Notes: generated by a model not told the origin, from the sequence alone. Shown: positions 1 through 9,949, counted from the stretch's first letter. The stretch is DNA of 64,000 nt from Methanolobus sp. ZRKC5 (GCF_038446525.1 NZ_CP151792.1:2976001-3040000); one strand, 5' to 3'. Made by a program: numbers and translations.

Positions 1-919
1 GAAATTCGTACAGGCTGAATCAGAAGAGGCTGCCATTAATATGGTCTATGGTGCAGCATCCACCGGTCACAGGGTCATGACCGCATCTTCAGGTCCAGGT
101 ATAAGTCTGAAGCAGGAAGGAGTTTCCTATCTTGCTGGTGCTGAACTTCCCTGTGTCATAGTTGATATTATGAGAGCAGGTCCAGGGCTTGGTAATATAG
201 GTCCTGAACAGGGTGATTACAGTCAGGTTGTAAAGGGCGGCGGACACGGTAATTACAAGAGTATAGTATTGGCTCCCAACTCCGTACAGGAAATGTGCGA
301 CATGGTCATCAAAGGCTTTGAACTTGCTTTCAAGTACCGTACCCCTGTCTATGTGCTGGCTGACGGAGTACTTGGCCAGATGGTTGAGTCCCTGCAGTTC
401 CCGGAGGTTTCTGTCAGATCGGAAATTGACACATCATGGGCTGTAAGCGGAACAGCTGATACCAAAGAGAATCTTGTTACATCTATATTCCTTGATTTCA
501 ACCAGTTGGAAGAGTTCAACTATGAGATCCAGGAGAAATACGACACCATAAAAGAACAAGAGGCCGATTTCGAAGATTACATGGCAACGGATGCATCCAT
601 AATCCTTGTTTCCTATGGAATCAGCAGTCGTATATGCAGGTCAGCAGTCGACCTGGCAAGAAAGGAAGGTATCAAAGTCGGTCTTTTCAGACCAAAGACA
701 CTCTTCCCGTTCCCTGAAAAAGAATTAAAGGAAATTGCAGATTCAAGGGAATGCACATTTGTCTCCGTTGAAATGAGTAACGGACAAATGCTTGAGGATA
801 TCAAACTTGCTATTGAGTGCAGCAGACCCACAGAACTTGTATATCGCATGGGTGGAAACCTGATAACAATGGACCAGGTGCTGGAAAGTATCAGGAAAAT
901 AGCTGCAAAGGAGGAATAA
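1..919 (+). CDS. vorB: 2-oxoacid:ferredoxin oxidoreductase, alpha subunit (5' partial)
   Basis: The frame is open from base 2 to the TAA at 917-919, so the N-terminus lies outside the window. The visible part has the pyrimidine-domain signature of 2-oxoacid:ferredoxin oxidoreductases: an [13 protein letters not shown] segment, then [29 protein letters not shown], and a C-terminal domain beginning near [10 protein letters not shown]. The enzyme oxidatively decarboxylates a branched-chain or other 2-oxoacid to the acyl-CoA and reduces ferredoxin in the cytoplasm. The next gene starts 3 bases downstream and encodes a fused beta/gamma subunit, an arrangement I associate with the archaeal 2-oxoisovalerate (VOR) enzyme. 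2-Oxoglutarate oxidoreductase (KorA) is the main alternative; substrate cannot be decided from sequence. Confidence 0.85.
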   Translation, partial: KFVQAESEEAAINMVYGAASTGHRVMTASSGPGISLKQEGVSYLAGAELPCVIVDIMRAGPGLGNIGPEQGDYSQVVKGGGHGNYKSIVLAPNSVQEMCDMVIKGFELAFKYRTPVYVLADGVLGQMVESLQFPEVSVRSEIDTSWAVSGTADTKENLVTSIFLDFNQLEEFNYEIQEKYDTIKEQEADFEDYMATDASIILVSYGISSRICRSAVDLARKEGIKVGLFRPKTLFPFPEKELKEIADSRECTFVSVEMSNGQMLEDIKLAIECSRPTELVYRMGGNLITMDQVLESIRKIAAKEE

Positions 920-921
920 AG

Positions 922-2343
922 ATGGCAGAAAAAGTTATCAAAAGCGCAGGTTTGTATCCTGAATTCTCCCGTAAGGGTGGTGCAGCACCGACTGCAACTC
1001 ACTATTGTCCAGGATGTGGTCACGGTATTATTCACAAGCTCATTGGTGAAGCAATGTTCGATCTGGAGATACAGGACCGCAGTGTCATGATAAGTCCTGT
1101 AGGCTGTGCTGTTTTCGCTTATTATTACTTTGATTGTGGAAATCTCCAGGTAGCTCATGGTCGTGCACCAGCTGTTGGAACCGGTGTTTCAAGAGCGCAG
1201 GATAATGCGGTGGTTGTCGCTTACCAGGGTGATGGTGACCTTGCATCTATAGGTTTGAATGAGACTCTGCAGGCAGCTAACCGTGGTGAGAAGATAGCAG
1301 TATTCTTTGTCAATAACACGGTTTATGGTATGACGGGAGGTCAGATGGCACCAACCACTCTTATTGGGGAGAAGACCGTTACCTGTCCTGATGGAAGAGA
1401 CCCACGGTTTGCAGGTTATCCTCTGCACATGTGTGAGCTTCTCGACAATCTGAAAGCCCCTGTATTTATTGAAAGGGTCTCGATCTCAGATATATCCCAT
1501 ATCCGCAAGGCACGCAAGGCTATCCGCAAAGCTCTTGAGATACAGCGTGATGGCAAAGGATATGCATTTGTTGAGATACTTTCAAATTGTCCTACAAATC
1601 TGAGGCAGAACTCTGAACAGAGCACTAAGTTTGTGAACGAGCAAATGGAACAGGAGTTCCCATTGGGCAATTTAAGGGACCTGTCAGCTGAGACGGAACC
1701 ACTTCTCAGGGAAAATAGTGTTTTTGATAAAGAGGCAATTGATGCCCTCTTCAATCTTGAGACTGAGTCATCTGCTGATGCAATCCTGAATCCTTCGCTC
1801 CCGGAAGTCCAGATAAAGGCAGCAGGATTTGGAGGTCAGGGTGTACTTAGTATGGGATTGACCCTTGCACACGCAGGTTGTGATGGGCAGCGTTTCGTTT
1901 CATGGTATCCGTCATACGGTCCTGAACAAAGAGGTGGCACATCCAACTGTTCAGTGGTTGTTTCAGGTGAATCTATTGGTTCTCCTGTGGTCTACACTCC
2001 TGATGTTCTTGTTGCAATGAACCGTCCTTCGCTGGAAAAATTCGCTGTTGATGTCAAAGAAGGTGGTTACATACTCTACGACTCGACCATAGGCGAATGT
2101 GATATCCCCGAAGGTGTCACTGGTGTGGCTGTACCGGCAATTAAGATCGCAGGTGATGCCGGTTCAGAGAAAGCTGCAAATACGGTCATGCTCGGAGTTA
2201 TCATGGCTCTTGGAATAACAGGTCTTGGTGAGGACAATTTCAAAGCTGCTCTGGCTGAAACTTTCTCCAAGAAACCAAAACTCATTCCGCTCAATCATGC
2301 TGTTCTGGATGCAGCAGCAGCCTGGACAAAAGAGAATATCTGA
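922..2343 (+). CDS. vorA: 2-oxoacid:ferredoxin oxidoreductase, fused beta/gamma subunit
   Basis: 473 residues from the ATG at 922, which follows AAGGAGG (908-914); longer in-frame extensions overlap the alpha gene and are unlikely. Residues 28-33 (YCPGCG) and GDGD at 103-106 followed by [11 protein letters not shown] at 131-141 form the thiamine-diphosphate/Mg site of the beta subunit. From about residue 297 a second domain begins with AGFGGQGV (301-308) and [12 protein letters not shown], the signature of the gamma subunit. Beta and gamma are separate proteins in many archaea, so this is a natural fusion. It is co-transcribed with the alpha gene; a ferredoxin-like delta subunit is presumably encoded upstream of the window. 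Confidence 0.88.
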   Translation: MAEKVIKSAGLYPEFSRKGGAAPTATHYCPGCGHGIIHKLIGEAMFDLEIQDRSVMISPVGCAVFAYYYFDCGNLQVAHGRAPAVGTGVSRAQDNAVVVAYQGDGDLASIGLNETLQAANRGEKIAVFFVNNTVYGMTGGQMAPTTLIGEKTVTCPDGRDPRFAGYPLHMCELLDNLKAPVFIERVSISDISHIRKARKAIRKALEIQRDGKGYAFVEILSNCPTNLRQNSEQSTKFVNEQMEQEFPLGNLRDLSAETEPLLRENSVFDKEAIDALFNLETESSADAILNPSLPEVQIKAAGFGGQGVLSMGLTLAHAGCDGQRFVSWYPSYGPEQRGGTSNCSVVVSGESIGSPVVYTPDVLVAMNRPSLEKFAVDVKEGGYILYDSTIGECDIPEGVTGVAVPAIKIAGDAGSEKAANTVMLGVIMALGITGLGEDNFKAALAETFSKKPKLIPLNHAVLDAAAAWTKENI

Positions 2344-2455
2344 TACAGATATTTACCAAAATTAATCGATGCAGGCTTTTATGCCTGTTACATTTCTTTT
2401 TTTGAAGATACATTTTAATATTTGTACGTTTTTATTTAATATGGGAGCGGTAAAA

Positions 2456-2848
2456 ATGACTGAAAATAATGTGATCGAAGTTAATGATTCTAACTGGGAT
2501 GAATTAATTGGAAATCAGGAGAAGCCCATGGTAGTTATGTTCTATCTTCCTACCTGTGTTCATTGCAAGGAAATAGAACCTTATTTCAGGGAATATTCAA
2601 GTGAATTCCATGATTCATGTACTTTTGTCAGGATGAACGGACTTGAGAGCCCTATGACTGCAAGGAAATATGGTATAAGAGGAACTCCAACTTTTAAGTT
2701 CTTCTGCAAGGGACGTGCTATTAAAGAAGAAGTTGGTCTGGTCTATCCTTCCATACTAAGAAAATCCATTGAAGAACTTGTAAATCATGGCGATGAATGT
2801 GTCTTGCACACCTCTCCCCTGGCAGATGAAATTTCACCATATGAGTGA
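2456..2848 (+). CDS. Thioredoxin-like protein
   Basis: 130 residues from the ATG at 2456, preceded by GGGAG (2443-2447); the longer open frame from 2369 lacks a ribosome site. It has the thioredoxin fold layout: a WDELI start, the redox motif C34-V-H-C37 within FYLPTCVHCKEIEP, and the cis-proline motif GTPTF at about 76-80. The C-V-H-C active site differs from the classical CGPC, so its redox potential and partner may differ. It stands alone, about 100 bases after the oxidoreductase operon, and the IS66 array begins 32 bases beyond its stop. Role as a general cytoplasmic disulfide reductase is inferred from family only. Confidence 0.8.
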   Translation: MTENNVIEVNDSNWDELIGNQEKPMVVMFYLPTCVHCKEIEPYFREYSSEFHDSCTFVRMNGLESPMTARKYGIRGTPTFKFFCKGRAIKEEVGLVYPSILRKSIEELVNHGDECVLHTSPLADEISPYE

Positions 2849-2922
2849 ACTTCATCTTTTTTGCTATTTTTTATTCTTTCGTAACTATTCAGCCTGACTG
2901 TTTTAATGATGCAAAAAACAAT

Positions 2923-4544
2923 GTAACTATTCAGCCTGACTGTTTTAATGATGCAAAAAACAATATACTATGGCTTCATTCTATGTGTTAAAAAATATTC
3001 AGTAAAATATCATAAAAAACGTCTATCAATCTGAGGGGATTTGTATAGACCGCGAAGAAATACTTGCAGTTTATGAAGCTGGTCCAGAAGCAGTAGTAGA
3101 ACTTGTAACTCGATTACTTGGGATAATTGAACATCAATCTCTCCAAATTGCACAACTTGAAGAGCGTGTCAGGCATTTGGAAGAAATGCTTGAAAAGAAT
3201 AGTCGCAACAGTAGCAAACCACCTTCTACTGATTCTTATGCACGGAATAAACCAACCGTTAAAAGTCAAAGAAAAAAGACCAATAAGCATGTAGGTGGTC
3301 AAAACGGTCATCCTGGTACTACATTAAGAATAAATGATGATCCGGATGAAGTTATTGTTCATCCTGTTAATCAATGCGTCAATTGTGGGAGATCGTTAGC
3401 TTCTGTTCCCTCTAACTATGAAAGAAGACAGGTCTTTGACATTCCTCCTATAACTATCAATTGCATTGAACATCGTTGCGAGATTAAAACATGTCCCAAA
3501 TGTTCTCATGTAAACAAAGCTCTTTTTCCAGATGGTGTAACTCAGCCGACTCAATACGGTCATCGAGTTAAGTCATTTGCAGTTTATTTGCACACTTACC
3601 AATTACTTCCTTATCAGCGTGTTACCAAGTTGTTCTCTGATATTTTGGGATGCAAGATAAGTCCTGCTACTTTGGTGAACACGGAACGTAGTTGTTTTGA
3701 GAAGCTTGGAGCTTTTGAAAATACAGTGAAACATCTCCTGAAAGAATCTCCTGTCATCAATCTGGATGAAACAGGAATGAGAATAAATGCAGTTCGTAAT
3801 TGGCTTCATGTGGCAGGTACAGACAAACTGACCTATTATTTTGCACATCGCAAAAGGGGCTCAGAAGCAATGGATGCTATGGGCATATTACCAGGTTACA
3901 CTGGTGTTGCAACACATGATTTTTGGAAACCGTACAACAAATATGAATGTCAACATTCATTATGTAATGCACATTTATTACGAGAGTTAACTGGAGCTTC
4001 CGAAAACAGGGATCAACAGTGGCCAAAGATAATGAGTGATCTCTTGATATGCATTAAACATCATGTTGATAATGATCTTTTAGATACTGAGCTAATTCAA
4101 AGGTTCAGTGAGGATTATGATCACATAACTTGTTTAGGAGTGAATGAAAATCCTCCTGATCCGGAATCAAATGTGCGGTCTAAAAAACGAGGACGTAAGA
4201 AGCAGACCACGGTAAAGAATTTGCTGGATAGGTTTATTGGCCATAAAGAGGATATCTTACGATTTATGTACGACCAAAACGTTCCGTTTGATAACAATCA
4301 GGCTGAAAGAGATATCAGAATGACGAAAGTACAGCAGAAGATATCAGGTACTTTCCGCAGTGAACAGGGTGCAAAAAATTTCTGCCGTATAAGAGGATAC
4401 GTGTCTACTGTTAATAAGAATTCTGAATCTGTTATCGATGCAATTAGTGCAATATTTTATGGCAATTCATTTGTTCCAAAGTTGCAGAATTGATCGTGGA
4501 TGAAGAAATCAGCTTGGTGGAAGTGAGCTAGGCTGAATAGTTAC
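2923..4544 (+). mobile_element. Inner IS66-type element (nested insertion)
   Basis: 1,622 bases with the same 15-base inverted repeats as the outer copy. The 8-base duplication AAAACAAT occurs at 2915-2922 and 4545-4552 and belongs to the left end of the outer element. This proves the inner copy inserted into the outer one rather than arising by tandem amplification. The transposase frame is intact. Confidence 0.92.
3039..4493 (+). CDS. IS66-type transposase (inner copy)
   Basis: DDE transposase of the IS66 TnpC type. The frame begins with DREEILAVYEAGPEAVV and a leucine-rich coiled coil, followed by NSRNSSKPPSTDS, a zinc-finger region with four CxxC-type cysteines (CVNCG and CPKC), and the catalytic domain with NLDETGMR and the C-terminal NNQAERDIRM glutamate motif. 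These are the standard IS66 landmarks. The start is unclear: in-frame coding continues upstream of the TTG at 3177 to about 3039, where only ATT or ATA codons follow the GAGGGG ribosome site at 3033. I place it at 3039 and regard it as a possible non-standard initiation. Confidence 0.85.
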   Translation: MCIDREEILAVYEAGPEAVVELVTRLLGIIEHQSLQIAQLEERVRHLEEMLEKNSRNSSKPPSTDSYARNKPTVKSQRKKTNKHVGGQNGHPGTTLRINDDPDEVIVHPVNQCVNCGRSLASVPSNYERRQVFDIPPITINCIEHRCEIKTCPKCSHVNKALFPDGVTQPTQYGHRVKSFAVYLHTYQLLPYQRVTKLFSDILGCKISPATLVNTERSCFEKLGAFENTVKHLLKESPVINLDETGMRINAVRNWLHVAGTDKLTYYFAHRKRGSEAMDAMGILPGYTGVATHDFWKPYNKYECQHSLCNAHLLRELTGASENRDQQWPKIMSDLLICIKHHVDNDLLDTELIQRFSEDYDHITCLGVNENPPDPESNVRSKKRGRKKQTTVKNLLDRFIGHKEDILRFMYDQNVPFDNNQAERDIRMTKVQQKISGTFRSEQGAKNFCRIRGYVSTVNKNSESVIDAISAIFYGNSFVPKLQN

Positions 4545-4626
4545 AAAACAATATACTATGGCTTCATTCTATGTGTTAAAAAATATTCAGTAAAATATCA
4601 TAAAAAACGTCTATCAATCTGAGGGG

Positions 4627-6081
4627 ATTTGTATAGACCGCGAAGAAATACTTGCAGTTTATGAAGCTGGTCCAGAAGCAGTAGTAGAACTTGTAACTCG
4701 ATTACTTGGGATAATTGAACATCAATCTCTCCAAATTGCACAACTTGAAGAGCGTGTCAGGCATTTGGAAGAAATGCTTGAAAAGAATAGTCGCAACAGT
4801 AGCAAACCACCTTCTACTGATTCTTATGCACGGAATAAACCAACCGTTAAAAGTCAAAGAAAAAAGACCAATAAGCATGTAGGTGGTCAAAACGGTCATC
4901 CTGGTACTACATTAAGAATAAATGATGATCCGGATGAAGTTATTGTTCATCCTGTTAATCAATGCGTCAATTGTGGGAGATCGTTAGCTTCTGTTCCCTC
5001 TGACTATGAAAGAAGACAGGTCTTTGACATTCCTCCTATAACTATCAATTGCATTGAACATCGTTGCGAGATTAAAACATGTCCCAAATGTTCTCATGTA
5101 AACAAAGCTCTTTTTCCAGATGGTGTAACTCAGCCGACTCAATACGGTCATCGAGTTAAGTCATTTGCAGTTTATTTGCACACTTACCAATTACTTCCTT
5201 ATCAGCGTGTTACCAAGTTGTTCTCTGATATTTTGGGATGCAAGATAAGTCCTGCTACTTTGGTGAACACGGAACGTAGTTGTTTTGAGAAGCTTGGAGC
5301 TTTTGAAAATACAGTGAAACATCTCCTGAAAGAATCTCCTGTCATCAATCTGGATGAAACAGGAATGAGAATAAATGCAGTTCGTAATTGGCTTCATGTG
5401 GCAGGTACAGACAAACTGACCTATTATTTTGCACATCGCAAAAGGGGCTCAGAAGCAATGGATGCTATGGGCATATTACCAGGTTACACTGGTGTTGCAA
5501 CACATGATTTTTGGAAACCGTACAACAAATATGAATGTCAACATTCATTATGTAATGCACATTTATTACGAGAGTTAACTGGAGCTTCCGAAAACAGGGA
5601 TCAACAGTGGCCAAAGATAATGAGTGATCTCTTGATATGCATTAAACATCATGTTGATAATGATCTTTTAGATACTGAGCTAATTCAAAGGTTCAGTGAG
5701 GATTATGATCACATAACTTGTTTAGGAGTGAATGAAAATCCTCCTGATCCGGAATCAAATGTGCGGTCTAAAAAACGAGGACGTAAGAAGCAGACCACGG
5801 TAAAGAATTTGCTGGATAGGTTTATTGGCCATAAAGAGGATATCTTACGATTTATGTACGACCAAAACGTTCCGTTTGATAACAATCAGGCTGAAAGAGA
5901 TATCAGAATGACGAAAGTACAGCAGAAGATATCAGGTACTTTCCGCAGTGAACAGGGTGCAAAAAATTTCTGCCGTATAAGAGGATACGTGTCTACTGTT
6001 AATAAGAATTCTGAATCTGTTATCGATGCAATTAGTGCAATATTTTATGGCAATTCATTTGTTTCAAAGTTGCAGAATTGA
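4627..6081 (+). CDS. IS66-type transposase (outer copy)
   Basis: Nearly identical to the inner copy, with an N-to-D change early on and P-to-S four residues before the C-terminus. The same non-ATG start problem applies, with the canonical TTG at 4765 as alternative. All catalytic landmarks are present, so it may still be active. Its own left inverted repeat is 1.6 kb away because of the nested insertion. Confidence 0.85.
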   Translation: MCIDREEILAVYEAGPEAVVELVTRLLGIIEHQSLQIAQLEERVRHLEEMLEKNSRNSSKPPSTDSYARNKPTVKSQRKKTNKHVGGQNGHPGTTLRINDDPDEVIVHPVNQCVNCGRSLASVPSDYERRQVFDIPPITINCIEHRCEIKTCPKCSHVNKALFPDGVTQPTQYGHRVKSFAVYLHTYQLLPYQRVTKLFSDILGCKISPATLVNTERSCFEKLGAFENTVKHLLKESPVINLDETGMRINAVRNWLHVAGTDKLTYYFAHRKRGSEAMDAMGILPGYTGVATHDFWKPYNKYECQHSLCNAHLLRELTGASENRDQQWPKIMSDLLICIKHHVDNDLLDTELIQRFSEDYDHITCLGVNENPPDPESNVRSKKRGRKKQTTVKNLLDRFIGHKEDILRFMYDQNVPFDNNQAERDIRMTKVQQKISGTFRSEQGAKNFCRIRGYVSTVNKNSESVIDAISAIFYGNSFVSKLQN

Positions 6082-6115
6082 TCGTGGATGAAGAAATCAG
6101 CTTGGTGGAAGTGAG

Positions 6116-6796
6116 CTAGGCTGAATAGTTACATTCTTTCTTTATTAATTTGCCTTTCACGAACTGGTAATATAATGGCTTTCCAGTTGCGATCTCCAAT
6201 TTGGTTATGTCCCCATCACTGATATTCTCAATGTACTTGACCACGGAGCGCAGGCTGTTTCCGTGTGCAGCAACAATGACATTTTTCCCCTCTTCAAGCT
6301 GAGGGAGAATATGTTCCTTAAAATAAGGGATCGTGCGCTCATAAGTATCCTTGAGACTTTCACCACCCGGAGGCTGTATGTCATAGCTTCTTCTCCAGAT
6401 GAAAACTTGTTCTTCCCCATAAACTTCTTTTGCTTCCTGTTTGTTCTGGCCTTGCAGGTTTCCGTAGAATCTTTCGTTAAGGGAATCGCTTGAATATATC
6501 GGTATCTCAGAATTATCGAATCTTGAAGGATGATGTGACCATTTGTCCCTTTTTTTGTTCTCATGCAGAAAAACGCCCGTTTTCTTCTGTTTTGCAAGTA
6601 TCAGAAACAGTGTCTCCTGTGCTCTGGATAATTTAGATGTAAAGGCAACACCCAGTTCTACGTTTGCAAGTTCTTCGGCACAATCCATTGCTTCACGAAT
6701 GCCTTTTTCACTCAGGGGTACATCGACCCACCCTGCAAACCTGTTCTCAAGATTCCATCTTGATTGCCCGTGTCTTACCAGTATCAGATAGTTCAT
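6116..6796 (-). CDS. gpmA: 2,3-bisphosphoglycerate-dependent phosphoglycerate mutase
   Basis: Histidine-phosphatase family protein of 226 residues that interconverts 2- and 3-phosphoglycerate in glycolysis and gluconeogenesis. Seen: the phospho-histidine loop LVRHGQSRWNLENRF (H9 is the nucleophile), SKLSRAQET, the NERFYGNLQGQNK segment typical of the cofactor-dependent mutases, PPGGESL, and the second catalytic histidine in AAHGNSLRS. The ATG at 6796 is preferred to the adjacent TTG at 6799. The last five residues, CNYSA, and the TAG stop come from the terminal repeat of the IS66 element. Without the insertion the frame would end after IKKE with TAA, so the enzyme is extended, not truncated. 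Confidence 0.88.
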   Translation of the reverse strand: MNYLILVRHGQSRWNLENRFAGWVDVPLSEKGIREAMDCAEELANVELGVAFTSKLSRAQETLFLILAKQKKTGVFLHENKKRDKWSHHPSRFDNSEIPIYSSDSLNERFYGNLQGQNKQEAKEVYGEEQVFIWRRSYDIQPPGGESLKDTYERTIPYFKEHILPQLEEGKNVIVAAHGNSLRSVVKYIENISDGDITKLEIATGKPLYYQFVKGKLIKKECNYSA

Positions 6797-6867
6797 CAAT
6801 TATCCCCACTAAACCGAATACTAGTTTGATTGCAGATTATTAAAACTTAAGGTTTTCTAAGGTAACT

Positions 6868-7755
6868 TTGATAAACGTACCCAGACATTGTTCTTCAGCT
6901 ATGAACACAGAAGACAGATTATGGGAATCGGATTTCCTGCCGTTGATTCATCCCCCGCAAAAAAAAGACAGTAATCAAACTTATTGTTTTGCATTTAAGA
7001 ACCGTGAGTTATTGCTGCTGAATGAGAATGACAGTTTAAGGCTGCCTTCTTTTGAAGAGATCGAGAATATGGGTCTCGATGTTCTGGGGACCCAGTATCT
7101 GGGTGAACTCAGGGATATTTCCTGCTTTTCAGCGGAGCTTGATAGTTCAAATGCTGCTGGGCCGATCGGTGAGAATGGCAGCTTTGTAGGTATTAGGGAG
7201 CTGACCGGAATTCTGGAAGAAAGTCTTGCTTATCTTGCGGGAAAAGCTGTTCATATCATGGAGTGGGACAAAAATACTTTATTCTGCGGCAGGTGTGGTT
7301 CCGGGACATCGCTTAGAGAGAATGAACGAGCAAAAGAATGTCCTGAATGTGGATTTCTTGCATTTCCCAAGATTTCCCCCGCTATCATTGTGCTTATAGA
7401 AAAGGATGACAGGGTACTGCTTGCTCGCTCTCCACATTTTAAGCCAGGACTTTATAGTATCTTAGCAGGTTTTGTGGAACCCGGTGAGTCAATAGAAGAG
7501 GCAGTTGTGAGAGAGGTCAGGGAGGAAGTAGGAATCTCAATAAAGAACGTCAGATATTTTGGCAGTCAGCCATGGCCTTATCCGGATTCGCTTATGATCG
7601 GATTTACCGCAGAGTTTGCAGAAGGGGAAATAGAAGTTGACGGTGTTGAAATAGAGGAAGCCGGATGGTTTAGAAAAGATGAGATTCCTGTTATTCCGAG
7701 GAATACTAGTATATCGGGATGGTTGATAGAACATTTCATTAGCAAGCATTCATAA
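6868..7755 (+). CDS. nudC: NADH pyrophosphatase / NAD-capped RNA hydrolase, Nudix family
   Basis: 295 residues from a TTG at 6868 with AAGGT just upstream; an ATG at 6901 would remove 11 residues. The protein has the NudC plan: an N-terminal domain, a zinc ribbon with C140, C143, C158 and C161 (CGRC and CPEC), the full Nudix box at 201-223 (GFVEPGES, then REVREEVG), and the NudC hallmark SQPWPYPDS at 233-241. The family hydrolyses NAD(H) to NMN(H) and AMP and removes NAD caps from RNA, in the cytoplasm. It is divergent from gpmA and appears monocistronic. Confidence 0.9.
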   Translation: MINVPRHCSSAMNTEDRLWESDFLPLIHPPQKKDSNQTYCFAFKNRELLLLNENDSLRLPSFEEIENMGLDVLGTQYLGELRDISCFSAELDSSNAAGPIGENGSFVGIRELTGILEESLAYLAGKAVHIMEWDKNTLFCGRCGSGTSLRENERAKECPECGFLAFPKISPAIIVLIEKDDRVLLARSPHFKPGLYSILAGFVEPGESIEEAVVREVREEVGISIKNVRYFGSQPWPYPDSLMIGFTAEFAEGEIEVDGVEIEEAGWFRKDEIPVIPRNTSISGWLIEHFISKHS

Positions 7756-7959
7756 TTTACAAATCCTTTTTTTTTTTTTTTGTATTTTGATAGAAAGGCA
7801 CTATATTTTGTTTATCTTATTAATATATTATTCTCAATATGTATTATTCTTAATAAACAGAAAGAATAATATGCACAACACTTATACTCTCTGATTACAA
7901 ATTATTAGTAAGAAATACGGCGTAAATAAAGTTCAGATTATTTTAAAGAGGTGTGAGGA

Positions 7960-9900
7960 TTGCTATTAAAAAGAATTATTTATGCAACATTATTACTGCT
8001 TATCTGTATCGTACTTGTGCAAACATGTGCTGCGTTAACATATTCAGGTGGAGGAGTATGGAATTTTTCAGAAGAGATAACTATTAAAGAAAACTCCGGG
8101 AATAACCTGATAAATTACCAGATACCCATTGTTCTTGATAGTTCCAACTTTGATTTTTCAATTGCACGTTCAGAAGGGGAAGACATTCGTTTTTCCTCCG
8201 GTGATAAGCAGCTTCAGCACTGGATAGAAGAATGGGATGTTTCAATGGAAGAAGCGGTCGTATGGGTTAAAGTTCCATCCATTGCGGCTAATGGCAGTGC
8301 TAAAATAACAATGCAGTATGGGAATCCTGATGCAGTCGATGTAAGCAGCGGTTCTTCTACTTTTGAGTTATATGATGATTTCAGTGGCTCCAGCTTATTT
8401 GGCAATTGGGAATCGTACACGACAGGTGGCAGTGAGCTAAAAGTTTCTAATGGTGTATCCAATCTCATAGTTCCAAAATTCCATCCGGAGGATGTTGTAA
8501 GTATCAAATCCAAGGATGAGTTCCCGATAAATTCCATGTTCGTGGTCAAAAGGAAAAAAGTGACCACAGGTACCGACAGTCGCGGTCCTATCATAGCACA
8601 GGGATTTGTAGACCCCCAAAGGGAAACAAAAAATCAGGTATTAACATCCACCGAACTTGAGAATGAGACCAAGGTGACCTGGATTCTTAAAAATTCCAAA
8701 AGTGATGCCCGTTATTTCCCCGCAGATATTACAAGTGTTAATGTAGCCGAAGGTGACTGGTACACAGTAGGCGTTGCATGGTATATGGGGGATGAATTTG
8801 GAAAGATAGCCTGGTTCAAGAATGGTGTCAGGGACAGCAGAATGGACCTTACGGCAACAGAAGAGAACAATTATATTCCTCTTACGGACATGAAGGTCTA
8901 TCTGTTTGCAAGCACCTATTCCGATGTTTCAGATAACACCGGATATGCATCTTTTGATTATGCCTACGTGCGCAATTTTGTTTCTGAAGAGCCAACTGTA
9001 ATGTTCGCAGGTAACATAGCACAAGAAGAGACAATTACAGAAGTTGAACCTGCAAGGATAAATATAACTCCTGCAAGTGGTCTTATGAGTGCGATCCGAA
9101 TCTTTGGCACAGAAGGTTATGATGATGCCACTATAGTAGATCTCAAAGATAGCGGGATCAATACTGTAATGTTGCTTACAGATGGTGATGACGTCTGGAA
9201 CCTGGAAAGATTCGTAAAACAGGCTCGTGACAACGACATGCAGGTATATGCAATGATATTCAATGATCCGAAGAGTGATTCTGATGAAGACAATTCTGTG
9301 TACGTCAAAAATGTACTGGAAAAAGTCATTGATTATAACAACAAGTCACTTTCAGCTTTTGATGGTGTTGATATTGCACTTGATCCATGCAGTGATGACC
9401 CTGAGGAAGCCTGCACTCTGAATCTGCTTCTTCTTGAGGATGTCCGTGAGATAGTAGGAGACGAACTTGCTGTGGCTATTGATATTCCGGCATCATATGC
9501 TCTGGCAGATATTCCTGAGGTTTCAGCAAGTGCTGACCTTATAGTCCTTCAGACATATTCTCTGGATGATAATTATCCCCAAACCAAAGATGCGATCATA
9601 GATTCTATAGCACCAAAGATGGGTGAAATAAGGATATCCGAATCAAAAGCTATCATTGGAATCGCAGTAAATGAAGGCTTCATGACCGATACTGGTGTCC
9701 AGAGCTTACTGGAAGAGCTTCAGGATTACTATGCCAACGATACTGCATTCATGGGTACTTCAATAGTCGTCTACGAAGATTATGATGAGTACAGTATGAT
9801 ACCTGAAACAACAGAAGAAAGTAGGGGAATACCAGGATTTACTGTATTGTTCGCTGCTGCCGGGTTGCTGGCAGTCTCATACAGACAAAAAAGAAGATGA
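7960..9900 (+). CDS. Secreted DUF2341-type protein with PGF-CTERM anchor
   Basis: 646 residues from a TTG at 7960 with AGAGGTG upstream (7947-7953). It starts with a signal peptide (KRIIYATLLLLICIVLVQ), followed by a DUF2341-type beta domain (ITIKENSGNNLINYQIPIVL, QHWIEEW) and a lectin-like region with DDFSG. The second half, from about residue 370, looks like a TIM-barrel glycoside-hydrolase-like domain (GINTVMLLTDGDD, DIALDP, ADLIVLQTYS). The C-terminus, GIPGFTVLFAAAGLLAVSY plus basic residues, is a PGF-CTERM signal recognised by archaeosortase A. It is therefore likely a lipid-anchored cell-surface protein. Substrate unknown. Confidence 0.75.
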   Translation: MLLKRIIYATLLLLICIVLVQTCAALTYSGGGVWNFSEEITIKENSGNNLINYQIPIVLDSSNFDFSIARSEGEDIRFSSGDKQLQHWIEEWDVSMEEAVVWVKVPSIAANGSAKITMQYGNPDAVDVSSGSSTFELYDDFSGSSLFGNWESYTTGGSELKVSNGVSNLIVPKFHPEDVVSIKSKDEFPINSMFVVKRKKVTTGTDSRGPIIAQGFVDPQRETKNQVLTSTELENETKVTWILKNSKSDARYFPADITSVNVAEGDWYTVGVAWYMGDEFGKIAWFKNGVRDSRMDLTATEENNYIPLTDMKVYLFASTYSDVSDNTGYASFDYAYVRNFVSEEPTVMFAGNIAQEETITEVEPARINITPASGLMSAIRIFGTEGYDDATIVDLKDSGINTVMLLTDGDDVWNLERFVKQARDNDMQVYAMIFNDPKSDSDEDNSVYVKNVLEKVIDYNNKSLSAFDGVDIALDPCSDDPEEACTLNLLLLEDVREIVGDELAVAIDIPASYALADIPEVSASADLIVLQTYSLDDNYPQTKDAIIDSIAPKMGEIRISESKAIIGIAVNEGFMTDTGVQSLLEELQDYYANDTAFMGTSIVVYEDYDEYSMIPETTEESRGIPGFTVLFAAAGLLAVSYRQKRR

Positions 9901-9918
9901 TGTGATAATCACATCATC
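9896..9918. terminator. Bidirectional hairpin terminator
   Basis: GATGATGTGA, loop TAA, TCACATCATC forms a perfect 10-base stem that overlaps the stop of the surface protein and is followed by T-rich sequence. It lies between convergent genes and could serve both. Confidence 0.6.
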
Positions 9919-9949
9919 TGATTCTATTTTTCAAATTTTGTTCTTTATT

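Larger units (their letters stand above)
2881..6132 (+). mobile_element. Outer IS66-type element, split by a nested copy
   Basis: The outer element consists of 2881-2922 plus 4553-6132 (1,622 bases in total). Its ends are GTAACTATTCAGCCT and AGGCTGAATAGTTAC. The 8-base target duplication ATTCTTTC is at 2873-2880 and 6133-6140. A second identical-length copy (2923-4544) sits 42 bases inside its left end. GTAA termini and 8-base duplications are characteristic of the IS66 family. It carries one transposase gene (TnpC type) and no TnpA/TnpB partners, like the single-gene IS66 subgroup. It landed on the stop codon of the phosphoglycerate mutase gene. Confidence 0.92.

Noticed and set aside
2881-2922. 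42-base tandem duplication of an IS66 end
   Set aside because: The AAAACAAT duplication shows that it is the left end of the outer element separated by a nested copy.
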